A stretch of 64,000 bases of DNA from assembly GCA_020744425.1 (NCBI GenBank), contig JAGMUV010000002.1:992001-1056000 (forward strand), given 5' to 3'. The stretch is from Dactylonectria macrodidyma (Eukaryota; Ascomycota; Sordariomycetes; Hypocreales; Nectriaceae). Below the pieces are notes generated by a model, which saw only the letters and a program-made list of their open reading frames with translations, had not been told where the DNA came from and searched no databases. Position 1 is the first letter of the stretch. Every line of letters begins with the position of its first letter. The translations under genes were made by a program, and so were the position numbers. This document shows, piece after piece, positions 31,619-43,841 of this stretch.

Positions 31619-33751
31619 ATGGGTGACCTCTTGATGACTGACCTCTTGATGGATGACTTTGTTGATCCTGGGCCTCTGGACCCAAGCAGCGTTCCTATTC
31701 AAGGCAACGGTGGTAACGGGAACCAGATGGATCAGGGTCTCCCTATCGTTTCCCAGGGTGCTGACGCCGATGGTGGTATGCTTCCTAACATGCCGTCGCC
31801 TGGGCAGGAAGCTGCCAACAATGGCAATGCTGTGCCTCAGGGCATGGCTCCCCCTATCCCTGGCTCGGACATCGCTACCCTGGCAGCTATGTTCAATCCC
31901 GGACAGCTTGACCGTCTGCTCTCCACGCCTCAGAGGGCTAAACAACTTCTCGGTGAACGTCTGGCCTGTCAGATGTTTCAATACCGGGCTTCCCTTCATG
32001 CTCGCCAGGTAACTGTCAATTACGACAACCCCATGGCATTGGACGCGGCTAATCATCCCACTATTCAGGAAACTGCTAACTCTGGCAATGACGCGGACCG
32101 CCTTGCTGTTGCCCAGAGACCTTCTGGTTCTGGCCCTTCTCGGTACATCTACAATACTGAACACCAGGTGGCGGACATGACTCCTCGTCGTTCTAGCCAG
32201 GTTTTTATCGACCATGATGATCATGTGCGTCCTCATAAGATAGTCCTAATTTCTGCTCATGGGCTTGCTAACAATGCTTCTAGATGGCTCAGGTCAAGGC
32301 CGAGTCAGATGAGGAAGGTGACGTCAAGACGGTTCATGGCGAACCTGTTAAGGCGTGGAATCCGGAAACGCGCGAGTTTGGGCCTATTCCCCCTGTTTAC
32401 CACAACACTTTCACGGTGGTGCCGGAGCATGTTGTGTATCCTGCTTATCCCATGATGGCTCCCCAGCCTGTTCATCAGCAGCTTCCCCATCAGCAGCTTC
32501 AGATGTGCGTCCATCCTGGTTTCCAGCAGGATGAGGTTAAGTATCTCCTGTCGTTTATCAACCCTGACATTCATCGGCAACTTCGACACGGTGTCCAGCC
32601 AGCTGCCCAACAGGCCTCCCAATCGGTTCTTGAGAGATCGTTGGAGCATATTTTGCAGGCGACAGCTAACGATGGAGCCCTTCGTCAGCGAATCATTGAC
32701 CGACTGGGTCAGGAGATTGAAGCCATGCCTCGTCTCACTACCAACAACCGCGTAAGTCAAGTAGCCATTCAAAGTCTTTCAGTCAAACTAACTCAAGTGG
32801 CCTTGGAAACAGCCCCAGGACAACACCAACTTTGGTGGAGATGCCGATATCAATGTCTCTCTGACTCTTGTGGACCAGACTCTCGGATCAAAGGTTCTCA
32901 GTCTCGGCGAGATGTACTGTAAATCCGCCAACTTCTATTTGCGAAAGTCAGGCTCTCCTGACCCCAACAGCTGGTCCGAGAACGAGAAACATGGCCATCA
33001 GATCATCAGCATGTGCAACCGCTGGCTCTACGAAGCAAGGGTTGCGTGTGGCAGAGCACACCTTGAAGCCTTTGATCGCGGCAACATCGAACGCCTTCAG
33101 GACAGGGCACTTCTAAAGGCCAAAAACGCCATTTCTTTATTTGACGCAGGCATCAAAATGATCATCCGCCATGACCAACTCGCAACGGCTGGGTTCGAGA
33201 CCCTTCCATTCTTGTCCCGAGTCAGAGCCAACGAGTACGTCAGCACTCCACCTCTGACAAAGAACGAGGAGGCTTTGCTGCGTCGTGAGAAGGCCATCTT
33301 GATGGCCAGAGGTTGTCCAGCGGATCGCAAAGAAGAGGACAAACTTCTTGTCTATTGCCGGTTGATCCGTCTCCCTTATGGCGACATCATTCCGCTCTTG
33401 CGCGAACGCTCGGTTGAATCGACCATTCGTGGCCGCGTTCGAAACCTGATCAGAACCGACGATGAGCGAGCTCGTGTGCAGTCCTGGACGCGCAACGATG
33501 TAAGTCTGAACCCTATAATCCCGTTGACTCGTGATCGTGTTTCTCTCGGACATTGCTAACTGCCTTGATAGGAGCTCCTGTTCAACATCAAGATGTTCAT
33601 GCATGACGCATCAACCAACGGGACTGACAAGGCCAAGAACGTTTACAACTTCAAGCTGATTCGCGACTTCATCCACGGCAAGGGTGGCAACTATTTTTCC
33701 GCCATGGCAATCAAGAAGCAGCTCATTGCAGTTGGCCGCATCGCCGAATAA
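31619..33751 (+). CDS. Myb/SANT-like DNA-binding protein
   Basis: Four exons, 31619-32224, 32284-32751, 32813-33499 and 33572-33751, with introns of 59, 61, 61-72 bp having GT..AG ends and GCTAAC or CTAAC branch sites, give 646 aa. The frame is open upstream to 31490, but the ATG at 31619 follows what looks like a 5' UTR. The N-terminal 360 residues are Gln/Pro/Met-rich and disordered-looking. A middle helical region (about 375-500) holds conserved-looking Trp and Cys residues. From about 531 to the end are two helical units resembling degenerate Myb/SANT repeats: LPYGDIIPLLRERSVESTIRGRVRNL, a helix-turn-helix-like 'plan-and-probe' pattern, and W583 onwards to the C-terminus. Fungal proteins of this style bind DNA or chromatin; a nuclear role is inferred. 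No adjacent target genes are evident. The fold assignment is moderate, the exon structure strong. Confidence 0.7.
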
Positions 33752-33854
33752 GTCTGCTCTGGCCATACATCATGTGGGGCATTTCTTCGGTTACTGGTCC
33801 TGCAGCAAACGATGCCGCCCATGAGTGTTCTTTCCAGTTTTTCTTTTGTTTTTG

Positions 33855-34185
33855 CTTTCAACGATAAGGCAGGTGGCTTTAGACTTCAACCCAGATGCAC
33901 AATGTGCTTCTCCGCAAAGGGTAGCCAATTCTGTTTTTCGTCTTCAATGACACAGCAGATGGCTTTGTCTTCAGCCCAGAAGTACAAGTGATGCCAAGCA
34001 AGGATCTTCAGTTTTGATTTCGTCTTCAACGACTCGGTATGTGGTCTTGACTTCAACTCAGATGCACAATGTGCTTCTACGCAAGGGTGGCCAGTTCTGT
34101 TATCGTCTTCAATGACACGGCAGGTGGTTTTGTCTTCAACATAGACACACAAGGGTGCTTCTAAGTAAGGAATGTTGGTTTTGTT
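33855..34185 (+). repeat. Dimeric minisatellite of about 83/166 bp
   Basis: Four imperfect units of about 83 bp follow the Myb-like gene. Each starts with CTTCAAYGA and contains a CAGRTGG core. Units 1 and 3 share CAGATGCACAATGTGCTTCT (at 33892 and 34059, 167 bp apart); units 2 and 4 share TCTTCAATGACAC (at 33941 and 34106, 165 bp apart). This alternation means an 83-bp unit was first duplicated and diverged, and then the 166-bp dimer was duplicated. The minus strand is open across it (33886-34152), but no protein family is suggested. Confidence 0.75.
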
Positions 34186-34347
34186 TTCTCAAGGTTCCGG
34201 AAATGAATTTGCTATCAACAACATGGATCAACACACACAGGAAAGGTTCATCAAATTTGTTTGGAATCGGACAAAGGGCTTAGCTAGGTAAATAGTCGAC
34301 CGTTATCATACTGCACAAATTGACAGGGCTACAAGCTAGACCCGCAG

Positions 34348-35455
34348 TTACAGTCGTATCGAGTTTCCCATCGCGCATCTATCTGTGAGACCAATGCTGC
34401 TTAGCACTTGTAGTAATCCTTCTGGATCATTCTTCAGTGCCTCCCACTCTACCTCACTTTTGACTAACGCTGTGCCTGCTAGCACAGTTCCATTCAACGA
34501 TAGTGTCCCCAGCTCTTGGCCATCTTTTCCCACTATCCTTGATCCTTCTGCCAAACGTGGGCATATCACCAATGTATCCTTTGTCATGGCCATGTTGTAG
34601 CTGATTCGTGTCTCGCCTTCACAGGGAGCTTCTTCATCGGTGCGTGTGCTTCCTGAGTATGTAGCCACAGCTTGGCATGCCTGTCGGTAGAGGCGAAGGT
34701 AGGCGGCGTGAAGGTCCTTGGCTGACGTTCCTAGGACAATCTTCTCTGCAAAAGTCGTGAAAGGAGCAGGCCTAGTCAACAAGCTGTCAGCGAGGACGGT
34801 CCAGTGACCATCAGCAGGCAGACCATCCCTCATTCTCGCCACGGGCAACAACTGGATATGCCGATGAGCCTGGCTGGCCCCTGAATGATCACCACAGTTG
34901 AAGAAGGCAAAGAGACCGTCTTTGTTCTCTTCGTTGTCAAGTCCTGACTCCTTCTCGGTATTCTCTGCTGCCTCGTACGCTTGTATACAGGCTATGGTGG
35001 CCTCCAGATCATCCTCCTCCAACACATGAGTCTGAGGCTTGAATTCGGTCGTCGCCAAGATGAAGTGCTCAGGAACCACAGCGAACTTGTTCAGTACGAG
35101 ATAGTGTGACGGGCTCAGATCCGTGACGTGGAGCGCTGCTGCGGGATTGGCAAACGGGTCAAACGGTTTGAGGGGTTTGGTCTGGTCTTTTGGCGGGGGT
35201 TTGGGCTTGTTCGCCAAAGCCGGAGAGAAGCGGAGTTGGAACTGTAGACACAAGTTAGCTACGCTCTTCTTGAAGTCTTCGGCCTGCATAGGGCAGCGGA
35301 CAGGACTGACGTGGCCAAGGACTCACTGGGATGCTGTTGACTTGGATGATGGTAGCTTGGGTGGGGTAATATTGAAGATCCCCTTCCGAGCGCGCTCTGG
35401 CAAAGGTTGATTTGACTAGGTCTGGGAGACCCGAGGATACTTTGAGACGAGCCAT
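34348..35455 (-). CDS. Diadenosine tetraphosphate phosphorylase (ATP adenylyltransferase), APA1/APA2 family
   Basis: Two exons, 35455-35327 and 35241-34348, joined across an 85-bp intron (GTGAGT..CTACAG), encode 340 aa, the family's usual size. These enzymes phosphorolyse Ap4A to ATP and ADP, controlling dinucleoside polyphosphates in the cytosol. The HIT-like catalytic signature is HRHIQ at residues 169-173, preceded by FFNCGDHSGASQ. The opening VKSTFARARSEGDLQYYPTQ, then NKFAVVPEHFILATTEFKPQ, and the C-terminal YNMAMTKDTLVICPR and LNGTVLAGTALVKSE all fit the family. No targeting signal is visible. In yeast there are two paralogues (APA1, APA2); I cannot tell which is closer. The 3' end lies about 160 bp from the minisatellite. 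Confidence 0.93.
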
Positions 35456-38400
35456 ATTGTAGCGTAGGCTTTGCAATCCTGATGTGCAAATTTCCAATCA
35501 ATTTGCGCAAAGATTGAATGTCTTCGAGCCGAGTTTTGATGATCACCAGGAGCTGGCAAACTGGGCCCCAGATGTCCAATTACGTGGCACGTGCAGAACG
35601 TGCTGTGCCTCCAGCACATTAGCTCCCCTAGGTAGAAAATGCCGTGGGTTGATAACAATTCCAACTTGGGCTGCCATGGCGCCTCCGTCCGCAACTTCGA
35701 CATCAATATCACCACCCCTGACTATTTTCATTTTAATTTTCTTCTATGGTATATCCTGGCCATAAAACATTAGAATAGTCATTTCGGCCCTGCTGTCTCC
35801 TCGGTATGTGCTTCTGCTGACGATTCTTCCTCCTCTGACCCTGTCAGACACAAAATGGGGCAGGAAGAGACACCAGACAAGACACCGAAAGTTCTTTGAA
35901 ATTCACACGCGAACAAAAAGGTATACCCGGAAACTTCTGAGCTATTATGCTTATTGACAGGTCTGGGCACCATGCAGAAGATATTTGGTAGGATTTGGCT
36001 GTACGACGCACGCGTGGTTGTGTGACAAGCCATGAGCCCTTGTCCTCCCCATCTGCCCACACAGAAAAACACCAAGCAATCCTAGACTTTGCTGGAAAAG
36101 GCCCCATCGATAATACCGCTCATCCTGGGCGTCTACAGACCAAATTCAATTGTTCATGTGGCGTCGAAACGCACACAGGGTTGGGCTAATGGGGCAGTAC
36201 GCCAAACTGCCGAGCATCTTGCTGACGTCTACAGTGCGAGCACGAGGGAAAAGCAAGCCCATTCTCTCCAACGATCGGAAGAGAGGAGTAGAGTGTCCAC
36301 CGCCAGCAGCACGATAATTTTCTTTCTCTGAGAGCCTCAGAGGGCGAAGAAATCGATTTTCCTCAGCTCTCGCCGTGGAGTCAGCATGCACAATGTTTCT
36401 GGTCTCTGGATCTGGGCGTCGAACTCCGAGATGAGAGAGATCTCTAGGCTGGAGGATGATGAGAGAATGCCAGAATCTCCTAGTAGAGAAGTATTTTGGG
36501 CATTGGAATGCTAACATCTCAGAATGGCAGGTCCGCAGTCTGTACAGTGGCACGAGCAAGATTTCCCAGGCGCCAGATCATCCCCAGAAGAATATCCCCG
36601 CGAGGAAACTCCGGCACAAAGTTCTATTCCAACAAATTCTGTACTGAAGTTTGATGGATTTGTGGATATAAGTGATACAGAATCCAGTAACCCGTCTGGA
36701 GCTGATCATGTTTTCAATAGGGGAATGGGCGTAAGGTGGCACACCCACTGGCCGCGAAGTTGCAGCGAGCGCCAAAGAACCAGAGCTCATCTTGCGTTGG
36801 AATCGTGAGATGAATGAGATATATAGTATTGACAAAGTGCTTGGCAGAGTGCAAGCTGACTACGACAGGATACTCTAGGCACTACATTCTGAAGCAGAGA
36901 GCTCCCAGACACGGACAGTGGACTCCCATTCCGTCAGAAAGCAGTTCAGTTCAGTATCCGTGAGAGAGGCTTCATGACTTGATTCCAATGTTCATGACTC
37001 TGTCGAAAATTTTGGCCTTGCGTGAGTGAGGCTTGTCGTGCCAAGCGGTAGAATGAAACGAGAACGCCCTTGATACAATTTCTGACTGCTTGCTCTGCTT
37101 GCATATTTCTAGACAAACCACTTGTTCCTAGACCACGGCCGACGTAATAATTTCGAATCTTCTTTTATTCTACTAATATCCCCCCACAAGAGAAACACGA
37201 GCTCTACTTCCAAGAATAGCATCGAATTTCCCATCCTCGAGCCTCTCAAGACCATCGAATATCCTCTCTGAACGAACATCGCAAGTTCGAAGAATTCCGA
37301 ATACAATATCCTCGAACCTCTTTCCTCGAACTTCCTTCCTCGAATCCATATTTTCGAGCACCTTCCTCGATTCTCCTTCGATTTTATATTCTCAAATTTC
37401 TCCCTCGAACTCCTGCCTCGAACCCAATCCTCGAATCTGTGTCTACGAAGCTGCATTCTAGAACTCCTTCCCCGAAGCTATATCCGCAATCTTCTTCCTC
37501 GATCCTATATCCTCGCCTGTCTTATTCGAATCTCCTTCCTCGACCCTATATCTTCGAACTCTTGCCTCGAACCCACTGCTCGAACCTATATCCACGAAGC
37601 TATATCCTCCAATTTCTTCATCGAAACCCATATTCTCGAAGTCTACATCCTCATAAACCCCCCTCAAGCCATCCGAGAACTGCGACGCTTCCCATAACAA
37701 GAAATCCGGGTTTCCCCAGACCCCTGGAATCTAATCTAAGAACAAAGCTTCTTCGATCTATCGATACACTCCGAGGATTTTCCCAAAGGAAGCAATGTGC
37801 ACGTTCTGAGAAGTCTGCAGCGCATTCCACCCTGCTTCCTTTGACTCCTTCAGGAGGAAGATATACCAGCTCTCACTGCCCTGTGTTTAAGCACGCTATC
37901 TTCAAACACTTGATTGAGAAAGAGCACGCTTACTCCATCCACAAGGCGGAAACACGCCTAAGGACTCATGGAATAATAACTCGAGCCATTCCGACTTTCT
38001 GACCCCTGGTCATGCGACGTCCTTCGGCAAGTATAATAACCTCTTTCTCCACTACCACTGAGATGATACAATATCCCAGATGAGTCGAAGATGAGAATCC
38101 AATACTTCTCATATTCATTCACAAAGCTACTGAGGTGACTACTAATATTGCGGTAGTCCTGGACCATGGTCACTTCACTGACGAGCACTGATAGACGAGA
38201 GCTGATAGATATCAAGCAGCCGAAAACTGTCCATGGTTTGACTGAAGAATAGTGGTGTTCATTCTCATCTCGAAGATTTAAGAAGCTGCCTTTCAGGGAA
38301 AGATATGGCTAGTCCTGCATCGGCCCGTCATTGAACAGCCCAGACAGCCTCGAAACGGACACAATGACATGCATCCCCCGTGAGATACCGCAATACTTTT

Positions 38401-41400
38401 TAATCAAAGAAGGCCAGTTTATTGTTATTACTCATAGTGGACCAATTCCAGATTTGTCGATGATCAAGACTGATAGGCAGCTAGATCTGACAATGCCAGC
38501 CACATGACATCCTTTGGCCTAATACATTCCATCAAGAACGACGCGAGCAGAGAAACAGATAATGTTCATAATCTTTCCGCATGCCATTCAAGATCAAAAT
38601 CATGGAACCAAACGCTTCGTTTACAGGTGCCTTATCTATGGGCCGGTCTCAAGGCTTAGCATTCTTGGAATTCGACCCACACCACATCCCCTTTCCCAGT
38701 GGAAAGAACTAAAGGTATTTCAAAGATACTCCTCGACTGGCGACATAAAACATCCTCACTCGCACGTAGTATTTGCTAACTTTCGTGATGTGTTGGTCTA
38801 GGTAGGATGGCGGAACATCCTAAAGATCGTTGGTCAACAGGCCCACTCCAAATTACGTTTGCTTCGAATCTCCAACCAAAGACGATACCACAGATCGATC
38901 GAGTCAATACAGTCCCTGGACATGTTATGAGACTCTGGACAAAATCATCCTACAGATCGTTGCTCCACCATAAGAAGAACGACTGAAACAATGACCAGAC
39001 TTGTTCGCCATGCCAAAGCTACCACTCAAGTGAAGTTGGCGAATCTGAGGTGAGAATCACAATTGAGATCTGATTTCTTTCACTTCATTTTGCTCAAAGC
39101 AAACATAAATAGAGAGCCCTTATTTCCCTATTCAGGAGAAGTTCCAAGGCGATATCAAAGATCACTCACTACGTTCATCACCCCTATCACCGGAGACTTT
39201 GATATCACTTTTCAAAGTGGGGCAGAAGTCTTGATGATTCTCAAGACTAAAGATAAACATGCTACTGAATGGCGTGCTGTTGGCCGTGCTTTAGCATTTC
39301 AAATCCAAGCCAATTTCTTAACCGAAAACGCACTCACATTGCTAGTGTTTGAACGATTTATAGGCATCATCTATTTCCCACGCCCTGAGTACTGCGTTCC
39401 ATAAACCAGCGTACCCGCCAACTATGCGTTCCAATGATGCATATGGAAGCTGCTCTATAGCATACACATGAAAGGAAGCCAACCTATCCCTCTCTACAAT
39501 GAGTAAGGAAAGCTCAGGGATCACAGCTAAAGCCACCCTTCAATGGTGATCAACATACTCGACTGCGAATAATTTATGTTCATCGGGGTTCAACTGGAGA
39601 TTGATGCTTTACAACGCAGCGAGATTCTCCATGATCCATGCATCGTCATGTTGTTTCAAGTGAAAGACCACATGACTGCATTTCCCCTATTCAGGAAGTA
39701 GTGCATTACCAGCCACCTATTTGCATAGCTAACACACGCATTCTGGTTATATTAGACAACCGCTAATATTTTCCGAACCCGTCGAATCCTACATGAAAAG
39801 CATGCAGTGTCTGGTACCCCCGACGGGCCATATCGATTTGAGTGCCTGCTACACCTTCGAAAATCTTGAGACCGCACTTTGCTTCTTCAGTTGCGGCAGG
39901 AGCCCAAAACGAGACGCGAGCGGCGAGTTTCTTTGCTGAATACAGCCAAGGTTGAACTGGGGGCTACGAGATCATTGAGAGCTGGCCTGATTGAAACCAA
40001 TCAAGGCTTTCTCAATAGGGGCATCTAATAGAGGGATCCGTTAGGATCCCACTGCTCCTACGCCTGGGAAATGAGCCACTCCTCAGCAACCTGAGTATCT
40101 CGCCCAGAACCTGGCCGACTACCGACTAGGTCCTATTCTTCGAGTGGCTTCGATATGGATAACAAGACTGGTACTATTATTGGGAATCGAACTCTAATTT
40201 CTAGAGAATGTGTTGTTCAGAAGCGCCTACAGGATGCCAGGAGTACACAGCTGGGTTCCTATATCTTGCTGTGTTATGCTGCTCACAGTCACAGGACGAC
40301 AAGCCACAAGTCGCTGGCATATCGCACATACTTCAGTATGCCCGCCAGGTATGCTATGCTACTATGAATGCTATAACTTTGCAATATATGAGAATGGTGG
40401 TTCTCATGGGGTGTCTACTTTGAGGACGATGAGTTTCACAAGCCAGGCCTCCAGACATTCTTTGCGCCACCAGACTAACGCGGTCTTAGACTTCGCGATT
40501 CAAGTTCAGGACTATAGTCCGTGGTAAAGGGCTATCTACCAGTGAATTGTATGAGGTATTAGGGGAGGCGAAGTCTTCACTGGATTCCTATCTCGCTTGT
40601 GGCTGTTGATGAGGACGTCCGTCTTTGCTCCCGCGTTGATTTTTCGCAGCAACAGACATCGATACGAAGTACAAGTTGAATAAGCCAGTGTATTGGCAAG
40701 TTTGGAGTGGACTGTAGGAGCCCATCTATCTGCAGAGCTAAACGCAGTACAAGGAAAGAATAATTGAGAGTCGAGCGGTATTCTGATTTCATTTTTCATT
40801 GGTGAAGTGGATCGATGTCTCCTAGAGGTTGCCTAGCCTCTACGTGATCATCCTTCGACCTGGATCAAGATCGTCCTAGATCGTATATATGCTAATAGTC
40901 TTTGATAACAGGAATTACTCGAATGTTTTAGATCTATCTTGAAGGTCTCGAAAATAGCATTCTTGCCAACGTTCCGCAGAAGATTGAACAGCAATCACAT
41001 ACCCTCATTTTATCCATATACTCGAATCCTTCGATCCCTCCTCCTCCATCCTTTACGGCCCCGAAGATGTTTCTCCGGTGAGCCTGCACGAACCATGTCT
41101 GAGAATGGCGTTTTCGACAACAACTTGACAAGTGATTGGCGTCAGCAGAAGTACACCGAAACCAAACGAACCAAGACGGCTACAATACAAAGAGCTCCTG
41201 GCACTGATGGGTGTGGAGGACGAGTGAGCGTCTCTTGGTCCCCCGGTATTGATGCTGTATCTCGACAGCCTCTCGTGTTCGTCCTCGGCGAATACGTCGA
41301 GGCGGAGAGCGGCGGTGCCGGTGCAGAGATTGAGATTGGTTACAAGCCTCTATTTATAGCTCGCTATCGCCGCTCTGAGCGTCGACAAACAGAACCGCAC

Positions 41401-42894
41401 CAGTCACTCATGGGAAGGACGTGTTCAGCGACCTACGCGGGCGGCCCTGTAACCGCATCCCTTCCGAGCTCGTCAGTCGTCACCTCACCGTCTGGGCTAT
41501 GGCGAAGCTATCATCAAGCCTCCCATTTCTAGGACTATGCTTGGGCTTGACTTGGGAGGAGAAGTGAGGGAATATGCGTGCCCTTGTTTTCTGATATCGA
41601 TCCATATCTAGATGGAAAGCTACGCTTTAGAAATAATGTCCTTTTCGAGTGAAGTTGAAGTTTTTCCACATCAGGCTACGGATGACACGGCCCGAAACTT
41701 GGAGACAGCATAATGTATTTTAATTTATGAGCTGCAATTCAAGTCTTCACAGGTCGTCGTGTAGGCCACAACGCCAAGTTCACCAAGCGCTTGACCACCA
41801 ATATTTCTTCGACTGTTACATCTATCAGAAGGTTTCATCTCAACTCGTCCAGACCTGCGTTCAGTGTCACCTCATCGGGCTGAAAATGAGATACGGCCCC
41901 TCTATGCGTAGGCCTCTTGGGGCCGGCGTCCCATCGTATTGGACGCCTCATGGATCAAGATGACGCCTCGGAGGCCCAACGCGTGGCGCTGCCCAACCAA
42001 CCAAATCCCGACAACGTGCAGGTGAGGCAGATTTGATACACAACAGCGCCCCGATGTTAGCCATCAATCGGTGTATTTCTCGTCCGATGCGGGGTTTGCG
42101 ATGCTCGTGGCCAGCATACATAAAGCCTAAACTACCCCAGCTAACGTCTCGTCCCATTCTAGCACAACACAAAACAGCACTACTGAATTCTGTCTCATCC
42201 GCGCCTCTATTCTCATACCAATCAAGATTTCGCATGGCTCTCATACAGCATGGTGGCTCTCATACAGTATGGTTTTGTCGAATTGCACGATCGGCCCCTT
42301 GAGATTCCTTATGTCTGGCGACAAGTGCAACCCTTGCGACAAATGCAACACTCATCTTATGATACCGACATAGACGCCCTCGAACTGCGGCCACCAGGAA
42401 AACAACCGGGTTGTCCAACTCCCAAAAACCGCGCCGCGCGGAGCATTGCTCGGGGGATACTAGCTGACCTTGGTGACTGCAAGCCACCTCACCTGGGCTG
42501 GACTAAAGTGCTGCCGGTTTTCACAGTTCAGGCAATACGGGGAGTACTCATGTGGCATTGGAGGTTGCTGGTGGCCGGACGTGGGGATGGTAGATTGAGG
42601 GAAATGGCACAAATCCATCAAGGAAGGATAAGTGCTTCCTTAAAGACCCTCTGTGTGTATGTTCACTCCCAACACTCAACAAAAGGGCTAAAGATTTCAG
42701 CTGACGAGTTACAATAGCTACTTTGCCGGACCTAGACAAGTCAGTAAAAGGTCTCATCTCGATCCAACACGGAGTCGAAAACTATATACCAACCACCTGA
42801 AGCAAAGTACCAACAAACATTCAACAGACGAGCGAGAAAACCTGCGGTTGAAAGAGAACATACTATTCATCTGTCTCAGGGACAGGCCAAGAAG
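35456..42894. other. Gene-poor 7.4-kb region
   Basis: No protein could be recognised. Open frames are short, several start with non-ATG codons (for example 39063-39404 and 40939-41532), and none contains a domain signature. A TCGA-rich degenerate minisatellite is listed separately. The stretch 38000-41000 is AT-richer than the coding regions. At 42235-42267 a 14-bp word (TGGCTCTCATACAG) is repeated 19 bp apart. Parts may be decayed transposon or gene remnants, but no terminal repeats or reverse-transcriptase motifs were found. Confidence 0.4.
37170..37690. repeat. Degenerate TCCTCGAAYCTATAT minisatellite
   Basis: About 520 bp are built from diverged copies of a short unit centred on CCTCGAA, often followed by CCTATAT or CCCA and spaced about 15-30 bp. 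Clear copies lie at about 37311, 37330, 37346, 37405, 37417, 37550 and 37568. Read on the plus strand from 37439 this gives a frame rich in LYPR/LLPR units; on the minus strand it gives FEDIGSRKE-like units. Both strands remain partly open because the unit length is often a multiple of three. Flanking DNA is ordinary. I do not recognise the repeat. Confidence 0.65.
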
Positions 42895-43841
42895 ATGGAT
42901 AGTCAACCTTCGATTCGCATGGACCAAACCATTGTGGGGATAGACATCGTCGCGGCCAATTACCTATTGCCTGAAGGTGTTCCAACCAGCCCTCAAGACT
43001 TCAACTACTTCAGCCACGGACTATGCCAGCCCTGGCTTGAAATCGGGTTTGGTGATTCAGCCCCTACGCTTTTGCGTCAATATGAACTTAACTCTCGCAA
43101 ATCCCCTCCGATCCATTCCTCCAACCGATTTCCTATAACACTTCCTTGCATCACCTCGGCTACCTCGAATGGTTGCAAAGAAGAGCTGGATGTATCACCA
43201 GTTCCCTTCGGCCACTACTCAACAAGCATAGAAAGCACTCATATCTCACCTGAACCCATATTTCTAGATTCATTTTCTACCGATTTAAGCACCAGCACAT
43301 TTTGCGATGTATCCTTCGCAGTTTTCGATTTCTCATCTGAGTCCATCCCCCTAGATGCATTCTCCACTGATTCAAGCTCTGACTCGAATCGCGATGCATC
43401 ATACACAGAGTCCAACTTGCCTTGCAGCCCGGTGCATCCACCAAGCTCGCCTGCCCCAGTTGACACACATCAATTTCCCTATCAAGGGAACATTTCGAAT
43501 AGTACACCGAGTTCAGCGACTCTGATTTCTAGAAGGCCTCGAAGCCGTCCAGGTGATCTTAGGTTCGTCAGTCTTCATTTCTCCCCTGAACCTGACATTA
43601 ATGTAATCGTAGAAAGCAGAGAAGGAAAATTGAACAGCCTGAGATCTGCCCGATCTGCAACAAAGGTCATGCCTACAAACGCGATCTGATGCGGCATATC
43701 AAGAGCAATCATAAAGACCTTGCGAAGGTCATAGGAATGCCCTTGGAAAAGATCAAATGCAAGCACCTGTCATGCTCAAGAACCTTCGAAAGGAATGATC
43801 ACCTTACAAGACACATGAAGGGGGCACATAATACAAGATGA
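42895..43841 (+). CDS. C2H2 zinc-finger protein
   Basis: Two exons with a best-fit intron at 43567-43616 (GTCAGT donor, CTGAC branch; the acceptor could instead be AG at 43619) give about 298 aa. The first exon encodes a Ser/Pro/Asp-rich region with an internal repeat 29 residues apart (EPIFLDSFSTD and ESIPLDAFSTD), which looks like an activation or interaction region. The second exon encodes two C2H2 fingers at the C-terminus: C235-x2-C238-x12-H251-x4-H256 and C272-x4-C277-x12-H290-x4-H295. Two closely spaced fingers at the end of a disordered protein suggest a sequence-specific transcription factor in the nucleus. Without splicing the frame ends at 43687, before the fingers, so the intron is needed. 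The splice position is less sure than the fingers. Confidence 0.75.

Noticed and set aside
39063..39404. 113-aa frame in the gene-poor region
   Set aside because: Starts with TTG, has no upstream ATG in frame and no domain; could be a remnant exon but unsupported.
40939..41532. 197-aa frame in the gene-poor region
   Set aside because: Starts with TTG; the first ATG gives a low-information product with no domain.
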